A stretch of DNA of 64,000 bases from Magicicada septendecula (GCA_034769895.1 JAWRYS010001480.1:123499-187498); one strand, 5' to 3'. Positions 10,091 to 23,883 are shown, numbered from the stretch's first letter. Notes: a model not told the origin generated them from the letters alone. A program made the numbers and translations.

Positions 10091-12323
10091 TGAAACCCCC
10101 CTTTTATTTTTCTAAGTTTTGTAATTTTTTTTTTTTTTTTAATTTTATTTAATTTTATTTTTATTAAGTTTTTTTTTTGTAAAAGGGGAGAGACATCATA
10201 TTTAGAACTAGGTAAAGAGAAACCTAGAGGAAGCAAAAGTGTGCAAGGCCCAAATACAATTACAGACATGTCCCCCCAGGTGAATGACAGGACTTGCAAA
10301 TGAAAAACTCTTTTAACCAACAAGCGTGTGCTTTATTCAACCTGTAAGATCTTACATACATAACAAGTTCGTAATTGTGTGAGCACACCATTAAAGGCAG
10401 ACATATATATATATATCTATGTATTTCCATTAATTCATAATGTCACAAAGTAAGTGAATTGATATTACTAATTGCAAAAATTTCTGCCTGATCATGTATG
10501 AGTCAAAGTTGGTAATAATCTCATTCATTAAGCAATACTAAACCATCAGTGTTGTATAATATCAATTAGGCTAGCCTGTTGTCTCAGCGAGCACATTTAT
10601 GGTTATTCTCTTGTTTTAAATCAGTTACATATTCCCCAAAAATATATCTATATATATATAGTAAAATTACACACACAAACACATATACGACATGAATAAC
10701 AAAACATCCCTCATTTCAACACTAACCTCCACATAAACCGATTCCCACTACCGTAAATAAATGAAGCCTAATATGTATAGCTAGGTACAAATATAAATAA
10801 CAACGTAAAATGGAATATCTCAGCTCCTAAGCATAGATTTGCCAGCATATTCACAAGCATAGTTCACACCAGAGAATGTAAGTTACCGCCCCGAAACTCA
10901 AACAGCCAAACGAACCCTTAGCTTAATCATTAAGCATGTGTATGAAAGAAAATCGTTTCTCATCAACAGCATCAGACAACCCCCAGCTACGTTATTAAAC
11001 TCTGCCATGACCAGATGACTTGATAGCACGAGATAATTAACTCCCTAATGGTCTTAATTAGATGAAAGTTAGATCTTACAGTAAACTGCGGATGTGTGTG
11101 TATGTGTGTAACTTCTTACACATTATACAGTTATAAGATACTTCATTAGGTGTACTGTGGTAATGTTCACACATGCAATAACATGTTGATCACACATAAT
11201 TGAACATGAGAGTTTGTGCTAGAGTCTAATTTTCAGAACTTCACGAGTGAGCTTCTGGCGGCTTCTGTGCATTCACATGTTGTAGAGAGAGAGAAATAGA
11301 TAAACAGAATTTTCCCACCTGGATAGTCCGGTGTACTTAGTTCGTATAGGCGAGGATCAGTGATGTCACAGTCATATCACCCGTCCCTGGTGCAGCTTAG
11401 CGTTGGAAAAGTTCTTGGTTCAGCTTAGCATCGAAAAGTCCTCGACTGACGGCATTGTGGCTAAAGATCGTCTCTGCTATTAGGGGGAACCGATGTTCGT
11501 TCGCCCCTGACACCCATCTCGTCCTTGGTCGAGCACCTGGACATACAATACTTGTAGGAGGTGTCATAAAGAAAATCACGCCACTTCGGCCGTCCACATT
11601 AAATACCAACACTAACTTTAAGTAGCTACAGCGCATACACACATCGCCACTAATTCAGATTAAACAGTACTAAGCTTGTCTAGCCATTACTTTCTTAAAT
11701 GTTTCATTGAGATATTCAAATTGATTTGCTGTGTCTATCGTTGTTATTAATTACATCAAAACAGCTGAGTGCAAGACACATTAACATATTTTCTATTGAC
11801 ATCAACTTGACCCACGACTCTCACATTCATAATTTAATAAATTTAATTTAATTTGCTTTTGTAACAGCATTAATGCCCAGATTAAAAACGGCTCTATACG
11901 CACGCACACACACAGGCATAACTCATAATCAAAGCTGAAACGCAAAATATATTTGGGGTTAGAATATTTTCAGAACCCTCAGACCTGCACGTACCTGGAG
12001 CAACACTTTATCTAGCCTATCATAGTGATAGGTACGGAAGTCCTGGTTAGAAGTTCGCCGCCAGCCGAGACCAGATGAACAGCTTGGAGGATGAAGCAGA
12101 AATGAGAGCGAATCAACGTTTCGCTCCAGCCAAGTAACCTCCGAAAGCAAGAACGTACAGACACACAGCTGGCTGGCAGCGCCAGTTTGATTGCGTAGCA
12201 ACACAACCTTTTGTGTGTATAACCGACCGACAACAAACAATCGTAACAGGGTGGCAGTGCGTGACGTCAGCGGCGCTCGTTTTTAAAATAATGATAATAC
12301 GTTGCCGAAGCCAGTTCGGCACA
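10091..12323 (-). repeat. Gypsy LTR, left (3' LTR of left copy)
   Basis: Bounded by TG at 10091 and CA at 12322-12323. Exceptionally long for a gypsy LTR. It contains a CRE-like palindrome TGACGTCA at 12262-12269. Near the left edge is a T-rich tract with slightly different lengths in the three LTRs. Open frames within it are short and not conserved with any family I recognise. Confidence 0.92.
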
Positions 12324-12340
12324 CCCTCACCCCAAAAGGG
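12324..12340 (-). other. Polypurine tract of left gypsy copy
   Basis: The minus strand reads TTTTGGGGTGAGGG directly before the LTR start TGTGCCG, the expected place for plus-strand priming. The same sequence lies at 20286-20302 in the right copy. Confidence 0.6.
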
Positions 12341-12701
12341 CAACATGGTTGACCCAAAACAAACAAGTCCTCAAGCACGACGGCTGCGGGAAACCTGGAA
12401 AATCTCAGATTCTAAAACCGCTCTTGGTGGGTTCAGTAACAAAGGAAAACGAAAAAACAGAAGGAAGAGGTGTGAGTCTGTGAATGTGTGTCTGAAAGAG
12501 AAGGTGTAAGTGTGAGTCCTGCATGCTCGCCGGGCCCTGGTCCGCATGCAGATAGAAGAGACAGGAAAGAACAGGAGAAAGAGAAGAATCGCCGGCCGGC
12601 TCCGAGTACTGACCACCAAGGCCTCCCAAATCTAATAACTGAGATCCAGGAACCCAAATAGTGTTCCCCCCCTTTTTATAGGACAAACTGTCATCCCTAA
12701 C

Positions 12702-15700
12702 TCATGCCCTATGGCAAAACTTTAGCTTAGAAATATGAGTGGTTACTCTTTCAACATCCCCTCCGGGATCACCCAATTTCACTGTGACGGGCGACACAAA
12801 CCGAAGAATGCGGTATGGTCCCGACCAACGATAACATAGTTTAGCGGCCCTCTTATCTATGGCTGAGCTGATCGGATGGCTCTGGCAGTAGACCAAGTCG
12901 CCAATCTTAAATGGGTTCGGAGTTCGCCCCTGATTGTAGCGACTACGGACGCGTTCGTGCGCACGAAGCAAATTCCTCCGGACCTCCCGCCATCTGTCCA
13001 CAGTCGTGACCTCAGGATCGTTCGGCAGAAGATCATCAATGTGCCACAAATTGTCCAATGGCAAACTCGGCGAGAACCCAAACATGACTTCAAAGGGTAC
13101 GGCCTTGTGACTCTCGTGTAGGGCCGTGTTAAATGCCAATTGCAACCACTTTAAATTTTGGTCCCAACAATCCTGTTGTTCAGCATGATAGGCGATAAGC
13201 GCTGAACGGAGATTCCGGTTAAATCTCTCCGCGTGGGACGGTTGAGGGTAGTACGGGGAAGTGGTCACATGTTTGATGCCGTTAGCGAAACATTCGCCGG
13301 AAATCTTTTGAAATGAACTGTGGTCCATTGTCAGAGACAATGGTGGACGGAAAACCGAAATGCTGAAAGACATGGGTCTGTAGCATAAGGATAGTTGAGC
13401 GAGTGTTTGCCTGTCGTAAGGGCAGTAGCCAGACAAACTTGGAAAAAGCATCCACGCAAACAAGTAGGTAAGCATTACCTGACTTGCTACGAGGGAAAGG
13501 TCCCACGTAGTCTATGAATAACTTCTCCATGGGTTTGCTCGCCACATCAGATGACAATAGACCGAATTTAGTGTTTTGAGCAGGCTTACTCAAGCCACAG
13601 AGATGACATGCTTTCACACGAGCCGCGATGTCCCTGTCCATGCCCTTCCAGATGAAATGCCTCCTAATACTGGAAATGGTCTTCGAAATTCCCTTATGGC
13701 CACCTATTGGGGAATCATGATAGTAGCTGAAGACCACTGGCACGAGCTTGCTAGGCAGCACAACCTTCGGGGCACGTCCTTTTCGTTCTCGGCAGCACAG
13801 GACGCCCTTGGACAGAAAATATGGTACCTGCACGTTACCCTCTTTTAGGTGTTGGATGATAGGACCCAACTCTTCATCCTTTAACTGATGGGGTAACACA
13901 TCAGTAAAAGCCAAAGGAAAATCCAGCAGAACGGAACAGGGTTGCTCAGAATTGGCCTCGCTGGGTTGGGAGAACATACGTGACAAGGCGTCTGCAACAA
14001 CATTTTGTGTTCCCCTGATGTGTTGCACTTTGAATTTAAAGGATGAGATCTTGACCACCCAACGCCCTATTTTACCCAGCTGCCGGGGATGAGCGAGAAG
14101 CCAGGAGAGAGCCTGATTATCGGTCTCCAACAGGAACTCAGCGTGTTCCAAGAAACGCCTGAACTTATCTAGAGCGTACACAACAGCAAGACACTCTAGT
14201 TCATACACTGAAGACTTCCTCTCTTGTTGGGTCAAGGTCCGGGATATAAATGCCACCGGCTGCCTAGCACCATCGACTTCCTGGGACAGAACCGCCCCGA
14301 GCGCAACAGAACTCGCGTCCGTTTGCAAAATGAATTTTTTTGAAAAATCAGGCATCCTCAACACAGGGGGAGAGACGATCGCCTCCTTGAGGGTTATCAA
14401 AGGCCCGCTGTTGCCTCTCTCCCCACACAAATTTGGTACCCTTTTTCCTGAGTTCGTTTAAAGGTACCGCAATCTCCGCGGCATTAGGGATAAATCTACG
14501 GTAAAAATTGACCATGCCAACAAATCTGGCAACACCTTTCGCATCCCTAGGGGGAGGAAAATCCCGGATGCCTTGTGTCCTCTCCGGGTCGACCGTCACA
14601 CCCCCATATGAGACGAGATGCCCTAAAAACGAAATACTCCTTTGTGCAAACTTTACCTTTTCTGGATTGATAGTGAGGCCAGCACTCCTCAATCGGCACA
14701 TCACCTCTCTCAGGTGACCCAGATGCTCCTCGAACGTTTTACTGTAGACCAAGAGATCATCAAGATAATTAAAGATGAATTTAAATTTTACGTCATGGAA
14801 GACAGTGTCAAGTAGTCGCGTGAGGGTTTGAGCCCCCACTGCCAGACCCATGGGTACCCTAGTATATTGATAAAGATTCCATGGCACACAGAATGCCGTA
14901 TAAGGGCGGCTTTCCTTAGACAGAGGAATCTGATGATAAGCGGCATTGAGGTCAAAGATGGTGAAGTACCTGGCCCCACTAAACCAATCGAACGCGGAAT
15001 GTAAATCGGGAAGAGGAACTGAATCCACCTCAATATTAGCATTAAGTTTGCGATAGTCAATTACCAAACGCTGTTTACCTCCAGGCTTGGGCACCAGAAA
15101 TGCTGGACTTGCATAACTAGAGTTGGAAGGTTCAATGACCCCTTGTTTAAGCAACTCTTGAACCTTCTCTCTTAGGACATCCATCTTTGGAGGGGCGAAT
15201 TTGTATGGGTGTGAGCGGACTATGGCGGAGTCCGTTAAACGGATCTTATATTCCAAAAGATGTGTGAGCCCCAGGTTGGGAGTTAATACAGTGGGAAACT
15301 GCTCACACAAATGATCTAAAGCATGCCTCTGGGAAGGGGTGAGATGGTCTCTTTCTGAATCGGGACACACAACCTCTTGGACACCTCCCTTAGCTCCCTG
15401 GTATCCAAGGAAAGGAATGACAACCTCCCGATTGAATTTAAAATAACAGTGGTGCGCTTGAAGATCTAAAACGAGACCACTCTTGGAGATGAAGTCAGCA
15501 CCCACAATGCAGTCGACTCCCAGAGCAGGAGAAACCAAAAATCGCCACACCCATGAAAAACACTCGATTTTAATACTCAGGGAAACCACCCGGGAGATGG
15601 GCAGAATTTCCCGCGATGCAGTCCAGCATACCACGGAAGACCGATCCGACCCTAATAGTAAGCCCTGTTGTTCAAGGTCCTCACATACTCTAGATGAGAT

Positions 15701-15925
15701 TATGGATCGGGCTGATCCAGAGTCAACCAAGGCTCTGAGCTGACCCTTTTTCAACTCGACCAACAGGAAGGGGCATACTGAACTGTAGTTGGGGACAGTT
15801 CGCAGGACCTTGGAGCCGGATGACCCGGGATTAGCTATCCGCCTGGGGTTAAGTGAAATCGGAAGAGAACAGCCTAACGGGGAAGACCACTCCCGACTTA
15901 TCTTCCCCGAGAATTTACGTTTTTT
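12702..15925 (-). pseudogene. pol: Gypsy pol (PR-RT-RNaseH-IN), left copy
   Basis: Order on the minus strand: protease (VDSGSA), RT (VIDYRKLN, FDLNAAYHQ, YLDD), RNase H (LQTDASSVALG), integrase zinc finger and core, then a C-terminal segment ending near 12702. Protease-RT-RNaseH-integrase order defines Ty3/Gypsy. Lesions: an extra T at about 14394 splits RT from RNase H, and a frameshift at about 13305 lies between the second Asp (VSDNGPQF) and the Glu (HAERFNRN) of the integrase DDE triad. The second lesion is shared with the right copy. This copy retains three bases near 15105 that the right copy has lost. No env follows. Confidence 0.92.
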
Positions 15926-17210
15926 GAAAGGTTACCTTTTCGGGAAGTCCCTTGACGCAGTCTAGCCTCGTTACAATAGCGCGCGACGTGACCGGATCTA
16001 TGACACCTAGAACAGAATATTCTTGTACTTCACAGCTCTGCACCGGCGCAGGCCTAGGATCCCAAGACCCGGGCTGCCCGACTCGTCGCTCGAAATTAGG
16101 GCGTTCTGAACGCCTCCTAGCCTCGCGGGCTCTAATATCGTCATTACCCTGTATAGTGATCGACTCGGCGCACAGCTGGTCTAAATCAATAAAACTTTGG
16201 AGACGGGCAGCGAATGTCAAACGTGACCGTTCCTCCGGTGTCACGCCCTGCAAAATAGTATGAATGACATCAGACTCTGACAACCCCAGCCTCAGGATCC
16301 GGGCCGCGTCTTTAACACTGGAAATGAAATGAGCAAGGGACTCTCCGCTTGCTTGAACTCTATAGAAATGCTTGTGTCGTAACCGGTCATGTAACCTTCC
16401 CGGTACGAAAGCGTCCAGGACTTCCCGATGGAAATGGTCTATGCCACCACCATCCTTAAGGGTACTTGTCACGCGCTCAGCCATAGATCCCCGACAATAC
16501 GGGTAAATGAGCTCAAGCAAAGTCCGCTCCGACAGCCCAGGGAAATCGGCCAACTGAAAAAATACGCGCAAGAATCTCAAAAGCGCCTCAGGATCCAGAC
16601 CATCGACAACTGGGAGACGCTGAATGACATCCGACAGTGGGTTAGGAAGCTTGTGATAGCTTGCGGTGGCCATATCGGAAAAGGCAGGAACATGCACAGG
16701 GTGTTCCACCCTGGCTGCCGTCTCAACAGAAGAAGAAGAGGAACCGGAATTCGGATCTACGTGGCAACGCTGGCCGAGAGAAAACTCCCGCAATGCCATC
16801 GCCACTTGCTCCCTAAGAGTGACAACATTTTTCTCTAATTCCGAGGTGGTAGCCTGTGATTCAGCATTCTGTAAACGGCATAGAACGTGTTGTAAACGTT
16901 GGCGCACCCTCTGTCTAGCCGTAGAGGTGGGTGCCGCCGACTGCAGGCCTTCGGCCAAATCGCGCAGTTCTACAAATTTTTCCGAGCACAGCTCCACCTC
17001 GGCGGTGACATCCGTAAGTAATACTCTCCCACTCGGTGCCTCACCGGAGGCAAGAGCCTCACGGAGTTGCTTCCTTAAAGAAACCACAGTCTCCTGCGGC
17101 TTCCGTCCCCGGAACCGGACCTCCCACTCGAGCTCATCTTTTACAAACAAGTCCACATTTACCGAAATGGACATGACCGCGCAATCCACACACACACCAA
17201 GTAAAAGCAA
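15915..17210 (-). pseudogene. gag: Gypsy gag, left copy (frameshifted before the zinc knuckle)
   Basis: Nearly identical to the right-copy gag for about 395 residues. A one-base deletion at about 16018-16022 (relative to 23975-23980) shifts the frame after SCEVQ. The CCHC zinc knuckle is lost and replaced by an unrelated tail. The capsid-like region is intact. The lost knuckle would impair RNA packaging. Confidence 0.9.
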
Positions 17211-18034
17211 GAATTAAAGAGAACGACAGGAAGAACTTGATCATACAAGTGGCTCCAGAATGCTCTAGCGATACGACGAGATGGGTGTCATAAAAGCAGA
17301 GAAACAGCCATGCAAAATGCCCAGAAGAGAAAACACAACACAAAACAATCAAACTAACTCACTAAATACAACACACAAGTACACATAAAATTCGATATAA
17401 TCGAAAATATAAAGTATCACATCCATGCCCTTGGTCGGACCATAACCGCATTCAAAATACGATACTGCAACTCAACGCCCTCAATAAACAATTACCATAT
17501 AACTGGAATGCTACCAAACACGTTGTCTAATCCAAAAGACAAGTCATAATCAAACTCAACAAGTACCGACGGCCCTCATCATGTCCAGACTCCGTATGAG
17601 CTCCAGGGAATGTGCAAGTGCAACCAATCAGCACACATTCATTAAAAAAAATTAATCACATTCTCATAACCCCTTTTCAAAATTCATCTCGCACTCAACA
17701 TCACAAAATAATCACTTAAACACTAACACATATTAAATTATTTTAAACTTCATTAACCCCCTATTCATTTTATAAAATGTGCTCTTTTTTTTCTGGTTGT
17801 TCATTCTGTTAATTTATTACACTATCATTAAGTTTTCTTACAACACTTGGATTCTAATCAAAAATAATTTGAAGTAATTTGCAAGTCCTAACACCAGCTG
17901 ACACGTCTGTAGCCACACTAAGTTTAATTTAATAAAATAAATACAAGTCCCCAGATTCTACAAATTTCTCAAGTTCAACAGAGAAAATGAGGCAGAAATA
18001 ATACCTACTATCCATCCAGAATCATAAAAACCAC
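17211..18034 (-). other. 5' leader of left gypsy copy
   Basis: About 0.8 kb of untranslated leader between the primer-binding site and gag, repeated at 25170-25992. It presumably holds the packaging signal. I see no gene in it. Confidence 0.7.
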
Positions 18035-18046
18035 GCTCTGCTACCA
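18035..18046 (-). other. Primer-binding site, initiator-Met tRNA type (left copy)
   Basis: On the minus strand TGGTAGCAGAGC lies two bases after the LTR end. It is complementary to the 3' end ...GCTCTGCTACCA of insect initiator methionine tRNA. Its place fixes the transcription direction as minus. Confidence 0.85.
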
Positions 18047-18048
18047 TT

Positions 18049-20285
18049 TGAAACCCCCCTTTTATTTTTCTAAGTTTAGTAATTTTTTTTTTTTTTTTGA
18101 ATTTTATTTAATTTTATTTTTATTAAGTTTTTTTTTTTGTAAAAGGGGAGAGACATCATATTTAGAACTAGGTAAAGAGAAACCTAGAGGAAGCAAAAGT
18201 GTGCAAGGCCCAAATACAATTACAGACATGTCCCCCCAGGTGAATGACAGGACTTGCAAATGAAAAACTCTTTTAACCAACAAGCGTGTGCTTTATTCAA
18301 CCTGTAAGATCTTACATACATAACAAGTTCGTAATTGTGTGAGCACACCATTAAAGGCAGACATATATATATATATATCTATGTATTTCCATTAATTCAT
18401 AATGTCACAAAGTAAGTGAATTGATATTACTAATTGCAAAAATTTCTGCCTGATCATGTATGAGTCAAAGTTGGTAATAATCTCATTCATTAAGCAATAC
18501 TAAACCATCAGTGTTGTATAATATCAATTAGGCTAGCCTGTTGTCTCAGCGAGCACATTTATGGTTATTCTCTTGTTTTAAATCAGTTACATATTCCCCA
18601 AAAATATATCTATATATATATAGTAAAATTACACACACAAACACATATACGACATGAATAACAAAACATCCCTCATTTCAACACTAACCTCCACATAAAC
18701 CGATTCCCACTACCGTAAATAAATGAAGCCTAATATGTATAGCTAGGTACAAATATAAATAACAACGTAAAATGGAATATCTCAGCTCCTAAGCATAGAT
18801 TTGCCAGCATATTCACAAGCATAGTTCACACCAGAGAATGTAAGTTACCGCCCCGAAACTCAAACAGCCAAACGAACCCTTAGCTTAATCATTAAGCATG
18901 TGTATGAAAGAAAATCGTTTCTCATCAACAGCATCAGACAACCCCCAGCTACGTTATTAAACTCTGCCATGACCAGATGACTTGATAGCACGAGATAATT
19001 AACTCCCTAATGGTCTTAATTAGATGAAAGTTAGATCTTACAGTAAACTGCGGATGTGTGTGTATGTGTGTAACTTCTTACACATTATACAGTTATAAGA
19101 TACTTCATTAGGTGTACTGTGGTAATGTTCACACATGCAATAACATGTTGATCACACATAATTGAACATGAGAGTTTGTGCTAGAGTCTAATTTTCAGAA
19201 CTTCACGAGTGAGCTTCTGGCGGCTTCTGTGCATTCACATGTTGTAGAGAGAGAGAAATAGATAAACAGAATTTTCCCACCTGGATAGTCCGGTGTACTT
19301 AGTTCGTATAGGCGAGGATCAGTGATGTCACAGTCATATCACCCGTCCCTGGTGCAGCTTAGCGTTGGAAAAGTTCTTGGTTCAGCTTAGCATCGAAAAG
19401 TCCTCGACTGACGGCATTGTGGCTAAAGATCGTCTCTGCTATTAGGGGGAACCGATGTTCGTTCGCCCCTGACACCCATCTCGTCCTTGGTCGAGCACCT
19501 GGACATACAATACTTGTAGGAGGTGTCATAAAGAAAATCACGCCACTTCGGCCGTCCACATTAAATACCAACACTAACTTTAAGTAGCTACAGCGCATAC
19601 ACACATCGCCACTAATTCAGATTAAACAGTACTAAGCTTGTCTAGCCATTACTTTCTTAAATGTTTCATTGAGATATTCAAATTGATTTGCTGTGTCTAT
19701 CGTTGTTATTAATTACATCAAAACAGCTGAGTGCAAGACACATTAACATATTTTCTATTGACATCAACTTGACCCACGACTCTCACATTCATAATTTAAT
19801 AAATTTAATTTAATTTGCTTTTGTAACAGCATTAATGCCCAGATTAAAAACGGCTCTATACGCACGCACACACACAGGCATAACTCATAATCAAAGCTGA
19901 AACGCAAAATATATTTGGGGTTAGAATATTTTCAGAACCCTCAGACCTGCACGTACCTGGAGCAACACTTTATCTAGCCTATCATAGTGATAGGTACGGA
20001 AGTCCTGGTTAGAAGTTCGCCGCCAGCCGAGACCAGATGAACAGCTTGGAGGATGAAGCAGAAATGAGAGCGAATCAACGTTTCGCTCCAGCCAAGTAAC
20101 CTCCGAAAGCAAGAACGTACAGACACACAGCTGGCTGGCAGCGCCAGTTTGATTGCGTAGCAACACAACCTTTTGTGTGTATAACCGACCGACAACAAAC
20201 AATCGTAACAGGGTGGCAGTGCGTGACGTCAGCGGCGCTCGTTTTTAAAATAATGATAATACGTTGCCGAAGCCAGTTCGGCACA
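18049..20285 (-). repeat. Gypsy LTR, middle (shared by both internal regions)
   Basis: Acts as 5' LTR of the left copy and 3' LTR of the right copy. It is not flanked by a target duplication of its own. TGACGTCA is at 20224-20231. Confidence 0.93.
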
Positions 20286-20302
20286 CCCTCACCCCAAAAG
20301 GG
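20286..20302 (-). other. Polypurine tract of right gypsy copy
   Basis: Same purine-rich sequence as at 12324, adjacent to the middle LTR. Confidence 0.6.
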
Positions 20303-20663
20303 CAACATGGTTGACCCAAAACAAACAAGTCCTCAAGCACGACGGCTGCGGGAAACCTGGAAAATCTCAGATTCTAAAACCGCTCTTGGTGGGTTCAGTA
20401 ACAAAGGAAAACGAAAAAACAGAAGGAAGAGGTGTGAGTCTGTGAATGTGTGTCTGAAAGAGAAGGTGTAAGTGTGAGTCCTGCATGCTCGCCGGGCCCT
20501 GGTCCGCATGCAGATAGAAGAGACAGGAAAGAACAGGAGAAAGAGAAGAATCGCCGGCCGGCTCCGAGTACTGACCACCAAGGCCTCCCAAATCTAATAA
20601 CTGAGATCCAGGAACCCAAATAGTGTTCCCCCCCTTTTTATAGGACAAACTGTCATCCCTAAC

Positions 20664-23600
20664 TCATGCCCTATGGCAAAACTTTAGCTTAGAAATATGA
20701 GTGGTTACTCTTTCAACATCCCCTCCGGGATCACCCAATTTCACTGCGACGGGCGACACAAACCGAAGAATGCGGTATGGTCCCGACCAACGATAACATA
20801 GTTTAGCGGCCCTCTTATCTATGGCTGAGCTGATCGGATGGCTCTGGCAGTAGACCAAGTCGCCAATCTTAAATGGGTTCGGAGTTCGCCCCTGATTGTA
20901 GCGACTACGGACGCGTTCGTGCGCACGAAGCAAATTCCTCCGGACCTCCCGCCATCTGTCCACAGTCGTGACCTCAGGATCGTTCGGCAGAAGATCATCA
21001 ATGTGCCACAAATTGTCCAATGGCAAACTCGGCGAGAACCCAAACATGACTTCAAAGGGTACGGCCTTGTGACTCTCGTGTAGGGCCGTGTTAAATGCCA
21101 ATTGCAACCACTTTAAATTTTGGTCCCAACAATCCTGTTGTTCAGCATGATAGGCGATAAGCGCTGAACGGAGATTCCGGTTAAATCTCTCCGCGTGGGA
21201 CGGTTGAGGGTAGTACGGGGAAGTGGTCACATGTTTGATGCCGTTAGCGAAACATTCGCCGGAAATCTTTTGAAATGAACTGTGGTCCATTGTCAGAGAC
21301 AATGGTGGACGGAAAACCGAAATGCTGAAAGACATGGGTCTGTAGCATAAGGATAGTTGAGCGAGTGTTTGCCTGTCGTAAGGGCAGTAGCCAGACAAAC
21401 TTGGAAAAAGCATCCACGCAAACAAGTAGGTAAGCATTACCTGACTTGCTACGAGGGAAAGGTCCCACGTAGTCTATGAATAACTTCTCCATGGGTTTGC
21501 TCGCCACATCAGATGACAATAGACCCAATTTAGTGTTTTGAGCAGGCTTACTCAAGCCACAGAGATGACATGCTTTCACACGAGCCGCGATGTCCCTGTC
21601 CATGCCCTTCCAGATGAAATGCCTCCTAATACTGGAAATGGTCTTCGAAATTCCCTTATGGCCACCTATTGGGGAATCATGATAGTAGCTGAAGACCACT
21701 GGCACGAGCTTGCTAGGCAGCACAACCTTCGGGGCACGTCCTTTTCGTTCTCGGCAGCACAGGACGCCCTTGGACAGAAAATATGGTACCTGCACGTTAC
21801 CCTCTTTTAGGTGTTGGATGATAGGACCCAACTCTTCATCCTTTAACTGATGGGGTAACACATCAGTAAAAGCCAAAGGAAAATCCAGCAGAACGGAACA
21901 GGGTTGCTCAGAATTGGCCTCGCTGGGTTGGGAGAACATACGTGACAAGGCGTCTGCAACAACATTTTGTGTTCTCCTGATGTGTTGCACTTTGAATTTA
22001 AAGGATGAGATCTTGACCACCCAACGCCCTATTTTACCCAGCTGCCGGGGATGAGCGAGAAGCCAGGAGAGAGCCTGATTATCGGTCTCCAACAGGAACT
22101 CAGCGTGTTCCAAGAAACGCCTGAACTTATCTAGAGCGTACACAACAGCAAGACACTCTAGTTCATACACTGAAGACTTCCTCTCTTGTTGGGTCAAGGT
22201 CCGGGATATAAATGCCACCGGCTGCCTAGCACCATCGACTTCCTGGGACAGAACCGCCCCGAGCGCAACAGAACTCGCGTCCGTTTGCAAAATGAATTTT
22301 TTTGAAAAATCAGGCATCCTCAACACAGGGGGAGAGACGATCGCCTCCTTGAGGGTATCAAAGGCCCGCTGTTGCCTCTCTCCCCACACAAATTTGGTAC
22401 CCTTTTTCCTGAGTTCGTTTAAAGGTACCGCAATCTCCGCGGCATTAGGGATAAATCTACGGTAAAAATTGACCATGCCAACAAATCTGGCAACACCTTT
22501 CGCATCCCTAGGGGGAGGAAAATCCCGGATGCCTTGTGTCCTCTCCGGGTCGACCGTCACACCCCCATATGAGACGAGATGCCCTAAAAACGAAATACTC
22601 CTTTGTGCAAACTTTACCTTTTCTGGATTGATAGTGAGGCCAGCACTCCTCAATCGGCACATCACCTCTCTCAGGTGACCCAGATGCTCCTCGAACGTTT
22701 TACTGTAGACCAAGAGATCATCAAGATAATTAAAGATGAATTTAAATTTTACGTCATGGAAGACAGTGTCAAGTAGTCGCGTGAGGGTTTGAGCCCCCAC
22801 TGCCAGACCCATGGGTACCCTAGTATATTGATAAAGATTCCATGGCACACAGAATGCCGTATAAGGGCGGCTTTCCTTAGACAGAGGAATCTGATGATAA
22901 GCGGCATTGAGGTCAAAGATGGTGAAGTACCTGGCCCCACTAAACCAATCGAACGCGGAATGTAAATCGGGAAGAGGAACTGAATCCACCTCAATATTAG
23001 CATTAAGTTTGCGATAGTCAATTACCAAACGCTGTTTACCTCCAGGCTTGGGCACCAGAAATGAACTTGCATAACTAGAGTTGGAAGGTTCAATGACCCC
23101 TTGTTTAAGCAACTCTTGAACCTTCTCTCTTAGGACATCCATCTTTGGAGGGGCGAATTTGTATGGGTGTGAGCGGACTATGGCGGAGTCCGTTAAACGG
23201 ATCTTATATTCCAAAAGATGTGTGAGCCCCAGGTTGGGAGTTAATACAGTGGGAAACTGCTCACACAAATGATCTAAAGCATGCCTCTGGGAAGGGGTGA
23301 GATGGTCTCTTTCTGAATCGGGACACACAACCTCTTGGACACCTCCCTTAGCTCCCTGGTATCCAAGGAAAGGAATGACAACCTCCCGATTGAATTTAAA
23401 ATAACAGTGGTGCGCTTGAAGATCTAAAACGAGACCACTCTTGGAGATGAAGTCAGCACCCACAATGCAGTCGACTCCCAGAGCAGGAGAAACCAAAAAT
23501 CGCCACACCCATGAAAAACACTCGATTTTAATACTCAGGGAAACCACCCGGGAGATGGGCAGAATTTCCCGCGATGCAGTCCAGCATACCACGGAAGACC

Positions 23601-23883
23601 GATCCGACCCTAATAGTAAGCCCTGTTGTTCAAGGTCCTCACATACTCTAGATGAGATTATGGATCGGGCTGATCCAGAGTCAACCAAGGCTCTGAGCTG
23701 ACCCTTTTTCAACTCGACCAACAGGAAGGGGCATACTGAACTGTAGTTGGGGACAGTTCGCAGGACCTTGGAGCCGGATGACCCGGGATTAGCTATCCGC
23801 CTGGGGTTAAGTGAAATCGGAAGAGAACAGCCTAACGGGGAAGACCACTCCCGACTTATCTTCCCCGAGAATTTACGTTTTTT
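20664..23883 (-). pseudogene. pol: Gypsy pol (PR-RT-RNaseH-IN), right copy
   Basis: The frame is open from the slippery site at 23883 without needing its own ATG. An 825-residue stretch (TTG at 23721 to 21244) carries protease DSGSA at about 14-18, RT VIDYRK at about 233, catalytic YLDD at 332-335, RNase H TDAS at about 480, integrase HHCC finger (cysteines of CHLC near 719-722) and core DYVG near 750 and SDNGPQF near 810. The frame then breaks at about 21265, and the rest of integrase (HAERFNRN with the catalytic Glu, then FKIGDLVYC and a RWSGPYRI tail) continues in another frame to 20664. The same break is in the left copy. A 3-bp in-frame deletion lies at about 23063 in RT. No chromodomain or env. 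Confidence 0.93.

Noticed and set aside
12113-12686. Several frames of 74-98 codons at the LTR/pol boundary, repeated at 20075-20648
   Set aside because: They overlap each other on both strands, span the LTR edge and resemble nothing known; an env gene was considered but no signal peptide or transmembrane pattern supports it.
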